Made by a program: the position numbers and the translations under genes. A stretch of DNA of 38,181 bases. It comes from an uncultured Planctomycetota bacterium (GTDB taxonomy: Bacteria; Planctomycetota; Phycisphaerae; UBA1845; Fen-1342). The stretch's first letter is position 1. The number at the start of each line of letters is the position of its first letter. The notes below the pieces were generated by a model. The model ran no database searches. It saw only the letters and a list, made by a program, of their open reading frames with translations, and was not told the DNA's origin. Shown here in pieces: positions 7,073 to 15,059 of this stretch. The stretch is taken from NCBI GenBank assembly GCA_900696535.1, contig CAADGM010000104.1, positions 1 through 38,181 of the forward strand, given 5' to 3'.

Positions 7073-8449
7073 CTAGTACTGGCGGCCCTTGATCCGCCCG
7101 CCGCCGCCATCACCGCCGAGGAAGCCCTCGTAATTCCGCATGATCAGATTGGCCTCGATGCGCTGGATCAGGTCGAGGCTGACGCTGACCACGATCAGCA
7201 GCCCGGTCCCACCCAGGAAGGCCGAAATCCGATACGGGATGTTCAGCCACACGGCGACAATCGACGGGATGATCGCGATCAGGGCCAGGAAGCCGGCGCC
7301 CACGTAGGTGATGCGGTTCATCACGGCGTCGAGGTAATCAGCGGTTCGTTTGCCGGGCCGCAGGCCGGGGATGAAGCTCCCCATGTCGCGCAGGTTGTTG
7401 GCCAGCTCCTTGGGCTGGAACTGCACCGACACCCAGAAGTATGCGAAGAAGTACACCATCAGCACGTACGCCGTCTCGTACATGAAGTGCCCGGGGCGGA
7501 ACCAGTCCTGAAGCAACCCCAGGAACTGCCAGCGAAGCCCGCCGTACAGCCAGCCGAACACGATCGGCGGGAAGAGCAGGAACGAGCTGGCGAAGATGAT
7601 CGGCATCACGCCGCCATGATTGAGCCGCAGGGGCAGGTAGTGCTGCGCCCCGCCCACCACGCGCCGCCCGCGGGTCTGCTTGGCCTGCTGGATCTTGATC
7701 CGCCGCTGGGCCTGCGTGATCAGGATCGCCGCCGCAACCACGCCCACGAAGGCACACACCAGGAAGACGATCTTCTCGGCGCTCATCAGGCCGGGCGAGC
7801 TGGCGGCCGAGCCGGCGATGCTCTGCCAGAGACCGTTGCCAACCTCGATGAAGACGTAAGGCAGGCGGGAGATGATGCCCGCCATGATGATCAGGCTGAT
7901 GCCGTTACCGATCCCGTACTCGTCGATCTGCTCACCCGTCCACATCAGCAGGATCGTCCCGCTCATCAGGCCGGAGACGGCGATCAGGGCGAACTCCCAG
8001 CTCCCCTGGAACTGGGGATAGAGCAGGCTGCTGCGATTCAGGTAGTTCACCCAAAAGACGGCCTGAACGAAGCACAAGCCGACCGTGAGATAGCGGGTGT
8101 ACTCCTGAATCTTGCGCCGCCCGCTCTCGCCCTCCTTGGAGAGCTTCTCCAGCGCCGGCACAACCGTGACCAGGAGCTGGAGAATGATCGAAGCGGAGAT
8201 GTACGGCATGACGCCCAGGCCGAAGAGCGTGCTCTGGCCCAGGTCGCCGCCGGTGAACATCGCGAACAGCTCGGCCGCCTGCTCGGTAGCGCCACTGGCG
8301 CCCTGCCAGTGGCGGCTCAGCTTCTCCTGGTCGACTCCCGGCAGCGGCACGTAGTAGCCGACGCGGTAGACGCACAGCATGAGCAGCGTGAAGAGCACCT
8401 TCTTACGAAGGTCCGGCACGCGGAACACGTTGGCAAACGCACGAAACAT
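7073..8449 (-). CDS. secY: Preprotein translocase subunit SecY
   Basis: SecY is the pore of the Sec translocon in the inner membrane. The 458-residue product shows about ten hydrophobic helices and the landmarks LFTLLMLCVYRVGYYVPLPG near the start, GVMPYISASIILQLL (plug and second helix), GNGISLIIMAGI, NHGGVMPIIFASS, and the final cytoplasmic region YEGFLGG. The ATG at 8449 is taken because AGAGG lies 6 bases upstream; a TTG two codons earlier lies too close to it. It follows rplO by 40 bases, with adk and map downstream. Confidence 0.97.
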   Translation of the reverse strand: MFRAFANVFRVPDLRKKVLFTLLMLCVYRVGYYVPLPGVDQEKLSRHWQGASGATEQAAELFAMFTGGDLGQSTLFGLGVMPYISASIILQLLVTVVPALEKLSKEGESGRRKIQEYTRYLTVGLCFVQAVFWVNYLNRSSLLYPQFQGSWEFALIAVSGLMSGTILLMWTGEQIDEYGIGNGISLIIMAGIISRLPYVFIEVGNGLWQSIAGSAASSPGLMSAEKIVFLVCAFVGVVAAAILITQAQRRIKIQQAKQTRGRRVVGGAQHYLPLRLNHGGVMPIIFASSFLLFPPIVFGWLYGGLRWQFLGLLQDWFRPGHFMYETAYVLMVYFFAYFWVSVQFQPKELANNLRDMGSFIPGLRPGKRTADYLDAVMNRITYVGAGFLALIAIIPSIVAVWLNIPYRISAFLGGTGLLIVVSVSLDLIQRIEANLIMRNYEGFLGGDGGGGRIKGRQY

Positions 8450-8489
8450 CAACAACCTCTCGCCCCGCAGCCGGGGCGCGCTTCACGGA

Positions 8490-9029
8490 TCACCCTGCGC
8501 CCGGCTTGCCCGACGCCTGCTTGGCCTCCCGCTCCCTCTTCTTCGTGTTCCGCTTGGCCTTGGCGGCAGCGGCCGAGTCGCGCTGCGGCAGGATCGTCAC
8601 CGACCCGCCGGCGCTCTCGATGGCGGCCTTGGCCTTGGCGCTGATCGCGTGGGTCTCGACGGCCAGCTTCTTCTTGAGCTCACCCTCGCCCAGGATCTTG
8701 ATCAGGCTGCCGTCGGGCATGCTCCCCATGGCCCGCAGTGTCTTGACGTCCACCGTCGAGCCGGCCTCGAAGGCCGCCTCCAGGTCGAGCAGGTTCACCA
8801 CCTGGTACTCGAGGCGGAAGTGGAAGTTCGAGAATCCGCGCTTGGGCAGCCGGCGGAAGAGCGGCATCTGGCCGCCTTCCTTCATCGGGTGGATGTTGGT
8901 TCCCGCGCGGGACTGCGCGCCCTTGTTGCCGCGCGTCGACGTGCGGCCCAGACCGCTGCTCTCGCCGCGGCCAACGCGCTTGCGGCGCTTGTGCCCACCC
9001 GCCAGGTGCGTGATCTGGTTCTGCATCAT
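8490..9029 (-). CDS. rplO: 50S ribosomal protein L15 (uL15)
   Basis: L15 is a late-assembly 23S rRNA-binding protein. The 179-residue product has the N-terminal basic arm KRRKRVGRGESSGLGRTSTR, GGQMPLFRRLPKRGFSN, and the C-terminal domain with VKILGEGELKKKL-like KILGEGELKKKLAVETHAIS and AIESAGGSVTIL. It is about 30 residues longer than usual owing to a Lys/Ala/Arg tail. The start is 6 bases after the rpsE stop, so no rpmD (L30) gene lies between them, unlike the E. coli spc operon. Confidence 0.96.
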   Translation of the reverse strand: MMQNQITHLAGGHKRRKRVGRGESSGLGRTSTRGNKGAQSRAGTNIHPMKEGGQMPLFRRLPKRGFSNFHFRLEYQVVNLLDLEAAFEAGSTVDVKTLRAMGSMPDGSLIKILGEGELKKKLAVETHAISAKAKAAIESAGGSVTILPQRDSAAAAKAKRNTKKREREAKQASGKPGAG

Positions 9030-9035
9030 GAGGGC

Positions 9036-9824
9036 CTATACCTCGCTCGCAGGTGGGGTCGTGCTCTCGGGGCTCGGAGTCGGCACGTCGGCGCTGCTGG
9101 GGGCCGGAGTCTCCGGCGCGGCGGCCTCAGCCGCGGGCGCACCTCCGAACCGGGCCGAACCGCGGTCCTCGCCGCCACGCGGCCCGCGACCGCCGCCGCG
9201 ACGATCACCCGGCCCGCCGCGTCCACCGCGACCGCCGCGGCCGCGCTCCGGACGCTCAGGCCGCTGCCGAACGGGCGCGGGGACGTATTCCGGCTCCGGG
9301 GGAAGATCGAGCGTCACGCCGCGCAGGGCTTCAACCTGGCTGCGCGTCCGCAGGGTAAGCAAGCCGTCGAAGGTCGCCTTGATGAGGTTCTTGGGGCTGG
9401 TGGAGCCGTAGCACTTGGTGAGCACGTCCTTGATGCCCGCCAGTTCGAGCACCGCGCGGGGCGCGGCGCTGGCGATGACGCCCGTGCCGGGCGCGGCGGG
9501 GATCATCAGGATACGGCTCGAGCCGAACTTGCCCATGATGCGGTGCGGTATGGTCGAGCCGCGGAGTGGCACGCGCATCAGCCGGCGGCGCGCCTGCTTG
9601 ACGCCCTTCTCGACCGCGGGCGGCACCTCGTTGGCTTTGCCGTAGCCGAAGCCGACCTGCCCCTGCCGGTCGCCGACGACCACCAACGCACCGAAGGAGA
9701 ACCGCCGCCCGCCCTTCACGACGGTTGCGCAGCGGTAGAGCTTGACGAGGGTGTCTTCGAAGCCACCCTTGTCCTCGAAGAAATCCGTCTGGTCACGCCT
9801 GGGTCTTGCCGGACTGCTCGCCAT
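9036..9824 (-). CDS. rpsE: 30S ribosomal protein S5 (uS5) with RGG-like tail
   Basis: S5 helps form the mRNA entry site and supports decoding accuracy. The core (about 20-170) has LYRCATVVKGGRRFSFGALV, GFGYGKANEVPPAVEKGV, RVPLRGSTIPHRIMG and APGTGVIASAAPRAVLELAG with SPKNLIKATFDGL. The protein is 262 residues against about 165 in E. coli. The added C-terminus comprises a Pro/Arg linker, an RGG-like stretch at about 195-220 (GRGGRGGRGGPGDRRGGGRG) and an acidic Ala/Pro/Ser tail. The tail is in the same frame and on the same codon pattern as the core, and ends just 6 bases before rplO. Confidence 0.96.
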   Translation of the reverse strand: MASSPARPRRDQTDFFEDKGGFEDTLVKLYRCATVVKGGRRFSFGALVVVGDRQGQVGFGYGKANEVPPAVEKGVKQARRRLMRVPLRGSTIPHRIMGKFGSSRILMIPAAPGTGVIASAAPRAVLELAGIKDVLTKCYGSTSPKNLIKATFDGLLTLRTRSQVEALRGVTLDLPPEPEYVPAPVRQRPERPERGRGGRGGRGGPGDRRGGGRGPRGGEDRGSARFGGAPAAEAAAPETPAPSSADVPTPSPESTTPPASEV

Positions 9825-9840
9825 TGCGTCTCTCGATTCG

Positions 9841-10209
9841 TTAGAACTTCAGTCCTGCCTCGCGGGCCGCGTCCGCCAGGGCCTTGACCCGACCGTGATA
9901 GCGGGCCTCTCGGCGGTCGAAGCAGACCTGCTCGATGCCCTTGGCCCGGGCCTTCTCACCCAGCAGCTTGCCGACCACCGTCGCCGCCTTCACGTTGCCG
10001 CCGTAGCCGAGCGTACCGCGCAGCTCCTTGCCGGCAGAGTGGACGGCGACCAGCGTGCGACCGGCCACGTCGTCGATAATCTGGGCGTAAATGTTCTGAT
10101 TGAAGCGCGACACGGCCAGCCGAGGGCGCTCGGGCGTGCCGCGGAGCGTGCCGCGTACGCGTCGCCGGCGAAGCTCGGCCCGGTGCAGCTTGATCAGTTC
10201 TTTCCTCAT
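9841..10209 (-). CDS. rplR: 50S ribosomal protein L18 (uL18)
   Basis: L18 binds 5S rRNA and, with L5, brings it into the central protuberance. The 122-residue product has the basic N-terminus [40 protein letters not shown], and ends [20 protein letters not shown] with REAGLKF, all family-typical at normal length. It lies between rplF and rpsE as in the canonical spc operon, 16 bases upstream of the rpsE start. Confidence 0.97.
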   Translation of the reverse strand: MRKELIKLHRAELRRRRVRGTLRGTPERPRLAVSRFNQNIYAQIIDDVAGRTLVAVHSAGKELRGTLGYGGNVKAATVVGKLLGEKARAKGIEQVCFDRREARYHGRVKALADAAREAGLKF

Positions 10210-10236
10210 GACTCGCTACCTCGCCACGCGCGGGCC

Positions 10237-10833
10237 TTATCCACCACCGCCACCCGCGAACACCTTGCCGGCCTTGCGCTTGATGTGCTCGCCGGCGTAA
10301 CGAATACCCTTGCCCAGATACGGCTCGGGCTTGCGGATCTTGCGAACCTCGGCCGCGAACTGCCCGACGAGCTGCTTGTCGGCCCCGCTGACGGTCAGCT
10401 TGGCGGGTTCGGTGTTACCGCGGGCCACGGGCACGTCCACCTTGATCTGCAGTCCGTCCGGCACGGGCACCTCGAACTGGGCCCGGCGGCCGACGCCGCG
10501 TCCCATGAAGCCGCAGTTGATCAGCAGCTCCTTGCCCTCGAGCTTGGCCGAGTAGCCGGTGCCGTAGAGCTCGATGCCGATGGAGTAGCCCTCGGCACAG
10601 CCCTTCACCATGTTGTTGATCAGCGCGCGGGCCAGGCCATGCAGGGCCCTGGACTGGGCCGCGTCGTCGCCGCGGGTCAGCACGACCTCGCCGCCGTCGA
10701 GCTTGGCGCCGATGCCCGCGGGCAGCGTGTAGCTGAGGTTTCCCTTGGGGCCGGAGGTCTTGACCGTCTGGCCGCTGATTTCGACCTTGACGCCCTTGGG
10801 AACGGGCACGGGTTTTTTCCCGATTCTCGACAT
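10237..10833 (-). CDS. rplF: 50S ribosomal protein L6 (uL6)
   Basis: L6 lies near the GTPase-associated centre at the base of the L7/L12 stalk. The ATG at 10833 gives MSRIGKKPVPVPKGVKVEIS, the standard family start; the frame stays open further upstream but that part is out-of-frame rpsH. The 198-residue product has two repeated L6 folds and the C-terminal signature PEPYLGKGIRYAGEHIKRKA. It ends in a run of five glycines. It starts 4 bases after the rpsH stop, consistent with tight coupling. Confidence 0.97.
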   Translation of the reverse strand: MSRIGKKPVPVPKGVKVEISGQTVKTSGPKGNLSYTLPAGIGAKLDGGEVVLTRGDDAAQSRALHGLARALINNMVKGCAEGYSIGIELYGTGYSAKLEGKELLINCGFMGRGVGRRAQFEVPVPDGLQIKVDVPVARGNTEPAKLTVSGADKQLVGQFAAEVRKIRKPEPYLGKGIRYAGEHIKRKAGKVFAGGGGG

Positions 10834-10837
10834 CAGA

Positions 10838-11239
10838 TCACCATGCCGTGCAAAGCACTTCGCCGCCCACGCGCAACTTGCGGGCCTGGCGGTCGGACAG
10901 CACCCCGCGATTGGTCGAGAGCACGGCGATGCCCATACCGTCGCAGACGCGGGGCAATTCGTCGACGCCGCGGTAGGCCCGGCAGCCGGGCTTGCTGTAG
11001 CGGCGCAGCTCGCGGAAGAGCACCTCGCCGAGCTCGCCATACTTGAGCTCGATCTCGATGTCGCCCTGGCCACAGGGGTCGTCGCGCTCGAGGAAGTCCC
11101 GGATGAAGCCCTCTTCCTTCAGCACACGGGCGATGCCGAGGCACACCTTGGTCTTCTTGACCCGGACCTTGCTCTTGCGCGCCTGCTGGGCGTTGCGAAT
11201 CCGCGTCAGCATGTCGGCGATGGGGTCGTTCGTGTTCAT
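10838..11239 (-). CDS. rpsH: 30S ribosomal protein S8 (uS8)
   Basis: S8 binds the central domain of 16S rRNA and in E. coli represses the spc operon through an rRNA-like site. The 133-residue product starts MNTNDPIADMLTRIRNAQQA, has ARVLKEEGFIRDF, and ends with the conserved CDGMGIAVLSTNRGVLSDRQ then ARKLRVGGEVLCTAW. It is 13 bases downstream of rpsN. I did not identify an S8-type operator here by eye. Confidence 0.97.
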   Translation of the reverse strand: MNTNDPIADMLTRIRNAQQARKSKVRVKKTKVCLGIARVLKEEGFIRDFLERDDPCGQGDIEIELKYGELGEVLFRELRRYSKPGCRAYRGVDELPRVCDGMGIAVLSTNRGVLSDRQARKLRVGGEVLCTAW

Positions 11240-11252
11240 CGTCGCGGGTCCT

Positions 11253-11438
11253 CTACCAGCTTGCCTTGCGCACGCCCGGGATCTTGCCCTCGTGCGCGAG
11301 CTTGCGGAAACACAGCCGGCAGATCTTGAACTTGCGGTACACCGCCCGGACGCGCCCGCACAGCTCGCAGCGCGTGTACGCGCGAACGCGGTACTTGGGC
11401 TTCTGCTTGCACCTGATCTTCAGCGCCAATCGGGCCAT
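11253..11438 (-). CDS. rpsN: 30S ribosomal protein S14 type Z (uS14, zinc)
   Basis: This is the short, zinc-binding form of S14 (61 residues), as found in Bacillus and Thermus, not the 100-residue form of E. coli. C24 and C27 (RCELCG) with C40 and C43 (ICRLCF) make the zinc ribbon. The rest, [10 protein letters not shown] and [18 protein letters not shown], is family-typical. S14 sits in the 30S head near the A and P sites. Its place between rplE and rpsH is canonical; it starts 14 bases upstream of rpsH and lies 6 bases after rplE. Confidence 0.97.
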   Translation of the reverse strand: MARLALKIRCKQKPKYRVRAYTRCELCGRVRAVYRKFKICRLCFRKLAHEGKIPGVRKASW

Positions 11439-11444
11439 GCCGGG

Positions 11445-12134
11445 CTAGCTCCTGAACGGCATGCCCATCAACGTCAGCAGTCGCCGGGCCTCGTTGTCGT
11501 TGCCCGCGGTCGTGCAGATCGTGATGTTCATGCCCTGCTGGTACGTCACCTTGTCCGGGTTGATCTCGGGAAACACGCCGTACTCGGTCAGACCCATTCC
11601 GTAGTTCCCGCGGCCGTCGAACGCGTCCGGCGAGAGCCCGCGGAAGTCACGCACGCGCGGCACCGCCAGGGCGATCAGCCGATCGAGGAACTCGTACATC
11701 CGCCGGCCGCGGAGCGTCACCTTCAGGCCCACGTCGTAGCCCGCCCGCAGCTTGAAGTTCGACACGCTCTTGCGGGCCTTGCAGATCAGGGGCTTCTGGC
11801 CGCAGACCGTCGTGAGGGCCGACTCGGCCTCCTGGAACCTCTTGTTCTCACGCGCCTTGGTGCTCGACTCGGCCACAGCCTTGCCCAGGCCCATCGAGAC
11901 GACCACCTTGTCCAGCCGCGGAATCGACATCGGATTCGACCGCGACAGCTCCTGCTTGAGCGCAGGCAGCACCTCGCCCTGGTACTTGACCAGCAGGCGC
12001 GGCGGGCCGGACGGACGGGCCGGGGCGGCCTTCTCGGCCTTGGCCGGCTTCTCGCCCTTGGGGCCCTTGTCGCCCTTCGGGCCCTTCTCGCCCTTGGGCG
12101 CCTTCTCGGGCTTGACAGGCTTCTCGTCGCTCAC
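11445..12134 (-). CDS. rplE: 50S ribosomal protein L5 (uL5), extended
   Basis: L5 carries 5S rRNA into the central protuberance and touches P-site tRNA. The core from about residue 45 has LVKYQGEVLPALKQEL, MSIPRLDKVVVSMGLG, GQKPLICKARKSVSNFKLR, VTLRGRRMYEFLDRLIALAV and GNYGMGLTEYGVFPEI. In front is a 44-residue Lys/Gly/Pro/Glu tail with a collagen-like GEKGPKGDKGPKGEK run, absent from most L5 proteins. The GTG start at 12134 overlaps the rplX stop as GTGA, indicating translational coupling. The tail cannot be mere misassigned start, since no start codon lies closer to the core than the tail itself except deep inside it. Confidence 0.95.
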   Translation of the reverse strand: MSDEKPVKPEKAPKGEKGPKGDKGPKGEKPAKAEKAAPARPSGPPRLLVKYQGEVLPALKQELSRSNPMSIPRLDKVVVSMGLGKAVAESSTKARENKRFQEAESALTTVCGQKPLICKARKSVSNFKLRAGYDVGLKVTLRGRRMYEFLDRLIALAVPRVRDFRGLSPDAFDGRGNYGMGLTEYGVFPEINPDKVTYQQGMNITICTTAGNDNEARRLLTLMGMPFRS

Positions 12135-12514
12135 GACTTGGTCCCTTTCCGCTCGCCGCGGGCCTGGTGCTTCACTTCGCTGAGCACGGCGCCGCTGGCT
12201 CGACGGCCGGCGGTGACGCGCTGTTTGACGGGCTGCCCGTCGCTCCCGCGGGTCTGCGTGAACCGCACACGGGCCGCCTTGTCGGTCCGGGGGTCCAGCG
12301 GCATAACGTTCGACAGATGGATCGGGGCCTCCTTCTGCACGCGGCCGCCCTGCGGGTTCTGGCGGCTGCGGCGAAGGTGGCGGTAGACCATGTTGACACC
12401 CTCGACGACCACGCGGTCCTTCTCGGGCAGCACGCGCAGAACCTTCCCGCGCGAGCCCTTGTGGTCGCCGGCGACCACAACCACGATGTCGTCCTTGCGA
12501 ATCCGGGCGGCCAT
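12131..12514 (-). CDS. rplX: 50S ribosomal protein L24 (uL24)
   Basis: L24 is an assembly-initiating 23S rRNA-binding protein near the tunnel exit. The 127-residue product has the KOW motif at the start (IRKDDIVVVVAGDHKGSRGK), VEGVNMVYRHLRRSRQNPQG and KEAPIHLSNVMPLDP, then a basic C-terminus about 20 residues longer than in E. coli. It follows rplN by 2 bases and overlaps the rplE start by 4 bases. Confidence 0.96.
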   Translation of the reverse strand: MAARIRKDDIVVVVAGDHKGSRGKVLRVLPEKDRVVVEGVNMVYRHLRRSRQNPQGGRVQKEAPIHLSNVMPLDPRTDKAARVRFTQTRGSDGQPVKQRVTAGRRASGAVLSEVKHQARGERKGTKS

Positions 12515-12516
12515 CG

Positions 12517-12906
12517 CTACCAGACCTCCTCTGCCAGCGAGATGATCTTCGTGAAGTTCTTCTCGCGCAGCTCGCGGGCCACCGGGCCGAAGACGCGCGT
12601 GCCCTTCGGGTTGTTGTCGTCGTCGATGATCACGGCGGCGTTCGAGTCGAAGCGGACGTAGCTCCCGTCGCGACGGCGGCGCGGGTACTTCGTCCGCACC
12701 ACCACGCAGCGGACTTTCTCACCCTTCTTGTAGTCCGAGCTGGGCAGGCACTGCTTGACCGAGCACATGATGATGTCGCCGACGTGCCCGACACGCAGGC
12801 GCCGCTTGCCCCACGCGGCCGCGCCGCCCTTCATCACCTGAATGCACATCAGTTCCTTGGCACCGGTGTTGTCGGCCACGTCCAGCCGCGTGTACTGGGT
12901 GATCAT
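12517..12906 (-). CDS. rplN: 50S ribosomal protein L14 (uL14)
   Basis: L14 forms intersubunit bridges and is the docking site of the silencing factor RsfS. The 129-residue product starts [20 protein letters not shown] and contains [52 protein letters not shown] and the C-terminal [11 protein letters not shown] small insertion (residues about 55-65, [10 protein letters not shown]) makes it slightly longer than usual. Its ATG overlaps the rpsQ stop as ATGA. Confidence 0.97.
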   Translation of the reverse strand: MITQYTRLDVADNTGAKELMCIQVMKGGAAAWGKRRLRVGHVGDIIMCSVKQCLPSSDYKKGEKVRCVVVRTKYPRRRRDGSYVRFDSNAAVIIDDDNNPKGTRVFGPVARELREKNFTKIISLAEEVW

Positions 12907-13223
12907 GCCTCACCCGCCTTCCGCGGCGCGCGGGTCAGGATCCGCACCAGGCGCCAGTTCTTGGTCTTGCTCAGCGGGCGGCACTCCATCACCTCGACCG
13001 TGTCGCCCACGCCGCATTCGTTCTTCTCGTCATGGGCGTGCAGCACGGTCCGCCGGCTGAGGAACTTGTTGTACTTGGGGTGCTTGACCTGGTACTCGAT
13101 GGTGACCTTGATGGTCTTGTGCCGGGCGCCGGCCGTGACCACGCCGACCCGCGTGGCGCGCGGCTTGCGGGCCGCGGGCGGGGCCGGGGGCGTCGGCGAC
13201 GTTGTCGGGCTCTGTGCGCTCAT
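12903..13223 (-). CDS. rpsQ: 30S ribosomal protein S17 (uS17)
   Basis: S17 is an early 16S rRNA-binding protein of OB fold. The core from about residue 22 reads [60 protein letters not shown] and WRLVRIL. An N-terminal extension of about 22 residues rich in Pro, Ala, Ser and Thr makes the protein 106 residues rather than about 85. It overlaps rplN by 4 bases. A 62-base gap separates it from rpmC, one of the larger spaces in this operon, with nothing recognisable in it. Confidence 0.96.
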   Translation of the reverse strand: MSAQSPTTSPTPPAPPAARKPRATRVGVVTAGARHKTIKVTIEYQVKHPKYNKFLSRRTVLHAHDEKNECGVGDTVEVMECRPLSKTKNWRLVRILTRAPRKAGEA

Positions 13224-13285
13224 GCTCGCCGGTCACTTTCCTGGCCGAACATCGCGTCCGGCCGTCTCGGGACTCACTGGTTCGA

Positions 13286-13528
13286 TCACTTCCGCCGGGC
13301 GCGCTGCGCGGTCAGGTGCGCCTGCCGCTGCTCGATGTTGACCTCGTTCCGCTCGTGCAGCACCGTGAGCAGGCGGGCGATGCTCCGCTTCGTGTTGCCG
13401 AGCTGCATGGGGTTCTCCAGCTTCTCGGTGACCGCCTGGGCCCGCAGGTCGAACAGGTGGCGGCGCAGCCGCTCCAGCTCGTTGTGCAGCTCGTCGGTCT
13501 TCATCGCCCGAAGTTCTTCGATCTTCAT
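13286..13528 (-). CDS. rpmC: 50S ribosomal protein L29 (uL29)
   Basis: L29 sits at the tunnel exit beside L23, near the docking place of trigger factor and SRP. The 80-residue product shows the two-helix form: MKIEELRAMKTDELHNELER, LRRHLFDLRAQAVTEKLENP, NTKRSIARLLTVLHER. It is about 15 residues longer than usual at a basic C-terminus. It lies 12 bases after rplP, as in the canonical S10 operon. Confidence 0.96.
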   Translation of the reverse strand: MKIEELRAMKTDELHNELERLRRHLFDLRAQAVTEKLENPMQLGNTKRSIARLLTVLHERNEVNIEQRQAHLTAQRARRK

Positions 13529-13540
13529 CGCCTGGCCGCC

Positions 13541-13963
13541 TTACACACTGTGACGCCGCGGGACGAACCGCGTCTTGACCGGCATCTTGTGCGAGACGCG
13601 CAGCAGGGCCAGCTTGGCCAGGTCTTCGCTCACGCCGCCGATCTCGTAGAGAATCGTGCCCGGCTTGACCACCGCGCACCAGAACTCGGGCTCGCCCTTG
13701 CCCGTGCCCATGCGCACCTCCAGCGGCTTCTTCGACACGGGCTTGTGCGGGAAAATCCGCAGGTACACCCGGCCCTCACGCTGGAGAAAGTGCTGCGCCG
13801 CCACGCGGCCGGCCTCGATGTGCCGGGCCGAGATCCGCCCCGGCTCCAGCGCCTGGAGGCCGAATTCGCCGTAGGAAACCGTGTTGCCGCGCGTGGCGTT
13901 CCCGCGGATGCGGCCCTTCTGGGCCTTCCGGTACTTGACGCGCTTCGGCATCATCGAGGACAT
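13541..13963 (-). CDS. rplP: 50S ribosomal protein L16 (uL16)
   Basis: L16 helps position A-site tRNA. The 140-residue product has MPKRVKYRKAQKGRIRGNA, GEFGLQALEPGRISARHIEA, RIFPHKPVSKKPLEVRMGTG and KGEPEFWCAVVKPGTILYEI. The ATG at 13963 is preceded by AGGAG with a 7-base gap, so the product begins MSSMMPKRV; two further ATG codons at 13954 and 13951 lie within five codons. It follows rpsC by 36 bases. Confidence 0.97.
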   Translation of the reverse strand: MSSMMPKRVKYRKAQKGRIRGNATRGNTVSYGEFGLQALEPGRISARHIEAGRVAAQHFLQREGRVYLRIFPHKPVSKKPLEVRMGTGKGEPEFWCAVVKPGTILYEIGGVSEDLAKLALLRVSHKMPVKTRFVPRRHSV

Positions 13964-13999
13964 CTGCTCGCTCCTGGCTCCGGCCGCAACTCGTCGGCG

Positions 14000-14698
14000 T
14001 CAGCGCCGCATCCGCCGGCGGAACCGGCCCTCCGCGGGCCGCTCGGTCACTTCCACCTGCTCGCCGTACATCCCCCGGTAGATCCACACCTTGATCCCGA
14101 TCACGCCGTAGGTCGTCACCGCCTCAGACAGCCGGAAGTCCACATCGGCCTGGAGCGTCTGGAGCGGGATCGAGCCGAGCATCTGCGTCTCGGTGCGGGC
14201 GATCTCCGCCCCGCCCAGCCGCCCCGAGCAGATGACCTTCACACCCTTGGCACCGGCCGACATCGCGGCCTCGCACTTCTGCTTCATCACCCGCCGGAAG
14301 CTGGCCCGCTTCTTAAGCTGCTCGGCGATGGACTGGCCGACCAGGTACGCGTCCAGGTCCGGGTTGCGAATCTCGACGATGTTGACCGACACGCGGCGGT
14401 CGATCAGCTCCTCGAGCTGCTCCTTGAGCTTGTCGACCTCGGCCCCCTTGGCCCCGATCACCATGCCGGGCCGGGCCGTGTGCAGGATGACCTTGACCTC
14501 GTCGCGGGTCCGCTCGATCTCGACGCGCGAGACGCCGGCGTGCGGCGGCTGGCGGTTGAGCTTGGCGTCGATGAAGTTCCGAATCTTCTGATCCTCGACG
14601 AGGAACGAGCCGTAGGCCGCCTTGGGGGCGTACCAGCGCGACTTCCATCCCTCGGTGATCCCGACCCGGAACCCGACTGGATTGCACTTCTGACCCAC
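14000..14698 (-). CDS. rpsC: 30S ribosomal protein S3 (uS3)
   Basis: S3 is a head protein at the mRNA entry channel and takes part in mRNA unwinding. The 232-residue product starts from GTG and reads MGQKCNPVGFRVGITEGWKS; it has an N-terminal KH domain (VILHTARPGMVIGAKGAEVD, the GxxG-like loop visible) and the S3 C-terminal domain with KKRASFRRVMKQ, GAKGVKVICSGRLGGAEIAR and YGVIGIKVWIYRG. A short basic tail follows. It starts 3 bases after the rplV stop. Confidence 0.97.
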   Translation of the reverse strand: MGQKCNPVGFRVGITEGWKSRWYAPKAAYGSFLVEDQKIRNFIDAKLNRQPPHAGVSRVEIERTRDEVKVILHTARPGMVIGAKGAEVDKLKEQLEELIDRRVSVNIVEIRNPDLDAYLVGQSIAEQLKKRASFRRVMKQKCEAAMSAGAKGVKVICSGRLGGAEIARTETQMLGSIPLQTLQADVDFRLSEAVTTYGVIGIKVWIYRGMYGEQVEVTERPAEGRFRRRMRR

Positions 14699-14701
14699 GG
14701 C

Positions 14702-15034
14702 TTAGTCCTTCTCGTCGACGGCCACGACGATGTGGCTGGTCTTCTTCTGGATCGAATGCGCCCGGCCGCGGTCCTTGGCCTTGAAGCGCTTGATGATGGG
14801 GCCCGCGTCGATCCGCACCTCGCGGACCACCAGGTCGCTCATCGAGGCTTCGTCCTCGTTGGCGTTGGCCATCGCGGACTTCAGCACGCGGGTGACGAAG
14901 AACGCCGCCCGCTTCGGCGTGAACTTGAGCAGCGCCAGCGCATCATCGCACCGCCGGCCGCGGATCAGATCGGCGACCAGGCGCGCCTTGCGCGGGGCGA
15001 TCCGGGCGTAGCGGTGGATTGCCGTCCAGGCCAT
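14702..15034 (-). CDS. rplV: 50S ribosomal protein L22 (uL22)
   Basis: L22 lines the peptide exit tunnel with its long beta hairpin. The ATG at 15034 is chosen because GAGGAAGG lies 8 bases upstream and gives MAWTAIHRYARIAPRKARLV; a TTG six codons earlier would overlap that ribosome binding site. The 110-residue product contains LIRGRRCDDALALLKFTPKR, VLKSAMANANEDE and the tunnel-loop and C-terminal segment IIKRFKAKDRGRAHSIQKKT SHIVV. Length is normal for the family. Confidence 0.96.
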   Translation of the reverse strand: MAWTAIHRYARIAPRKARLVADLIRGRRCDDALALLKFTPKRAAFFVTRVLKSAMANANEDEASMSDLVVREVRIDAGPIIKRFKAKDRGRAHSIQKKTSHIVVAVDEKD

Positions 15035-15059
15035 GTCTCGTGCCTTCCTCAACGGGTAC

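Noticed and set aside
7016..8644. Long plus-strand open frame (542 codons) opposite secY
   Set aside because: Antisense to secY and the end of rplO; His/Gln/Asp-rich composition typical of mirror frames.
10834..11073. Upstream extension of the rplF frame
   Set aside because: It overlaps rpsH out of frame and encodes low-complexity Ala/Ser/Arg sequence; the ATG at 10833 gives the standard L6 start.
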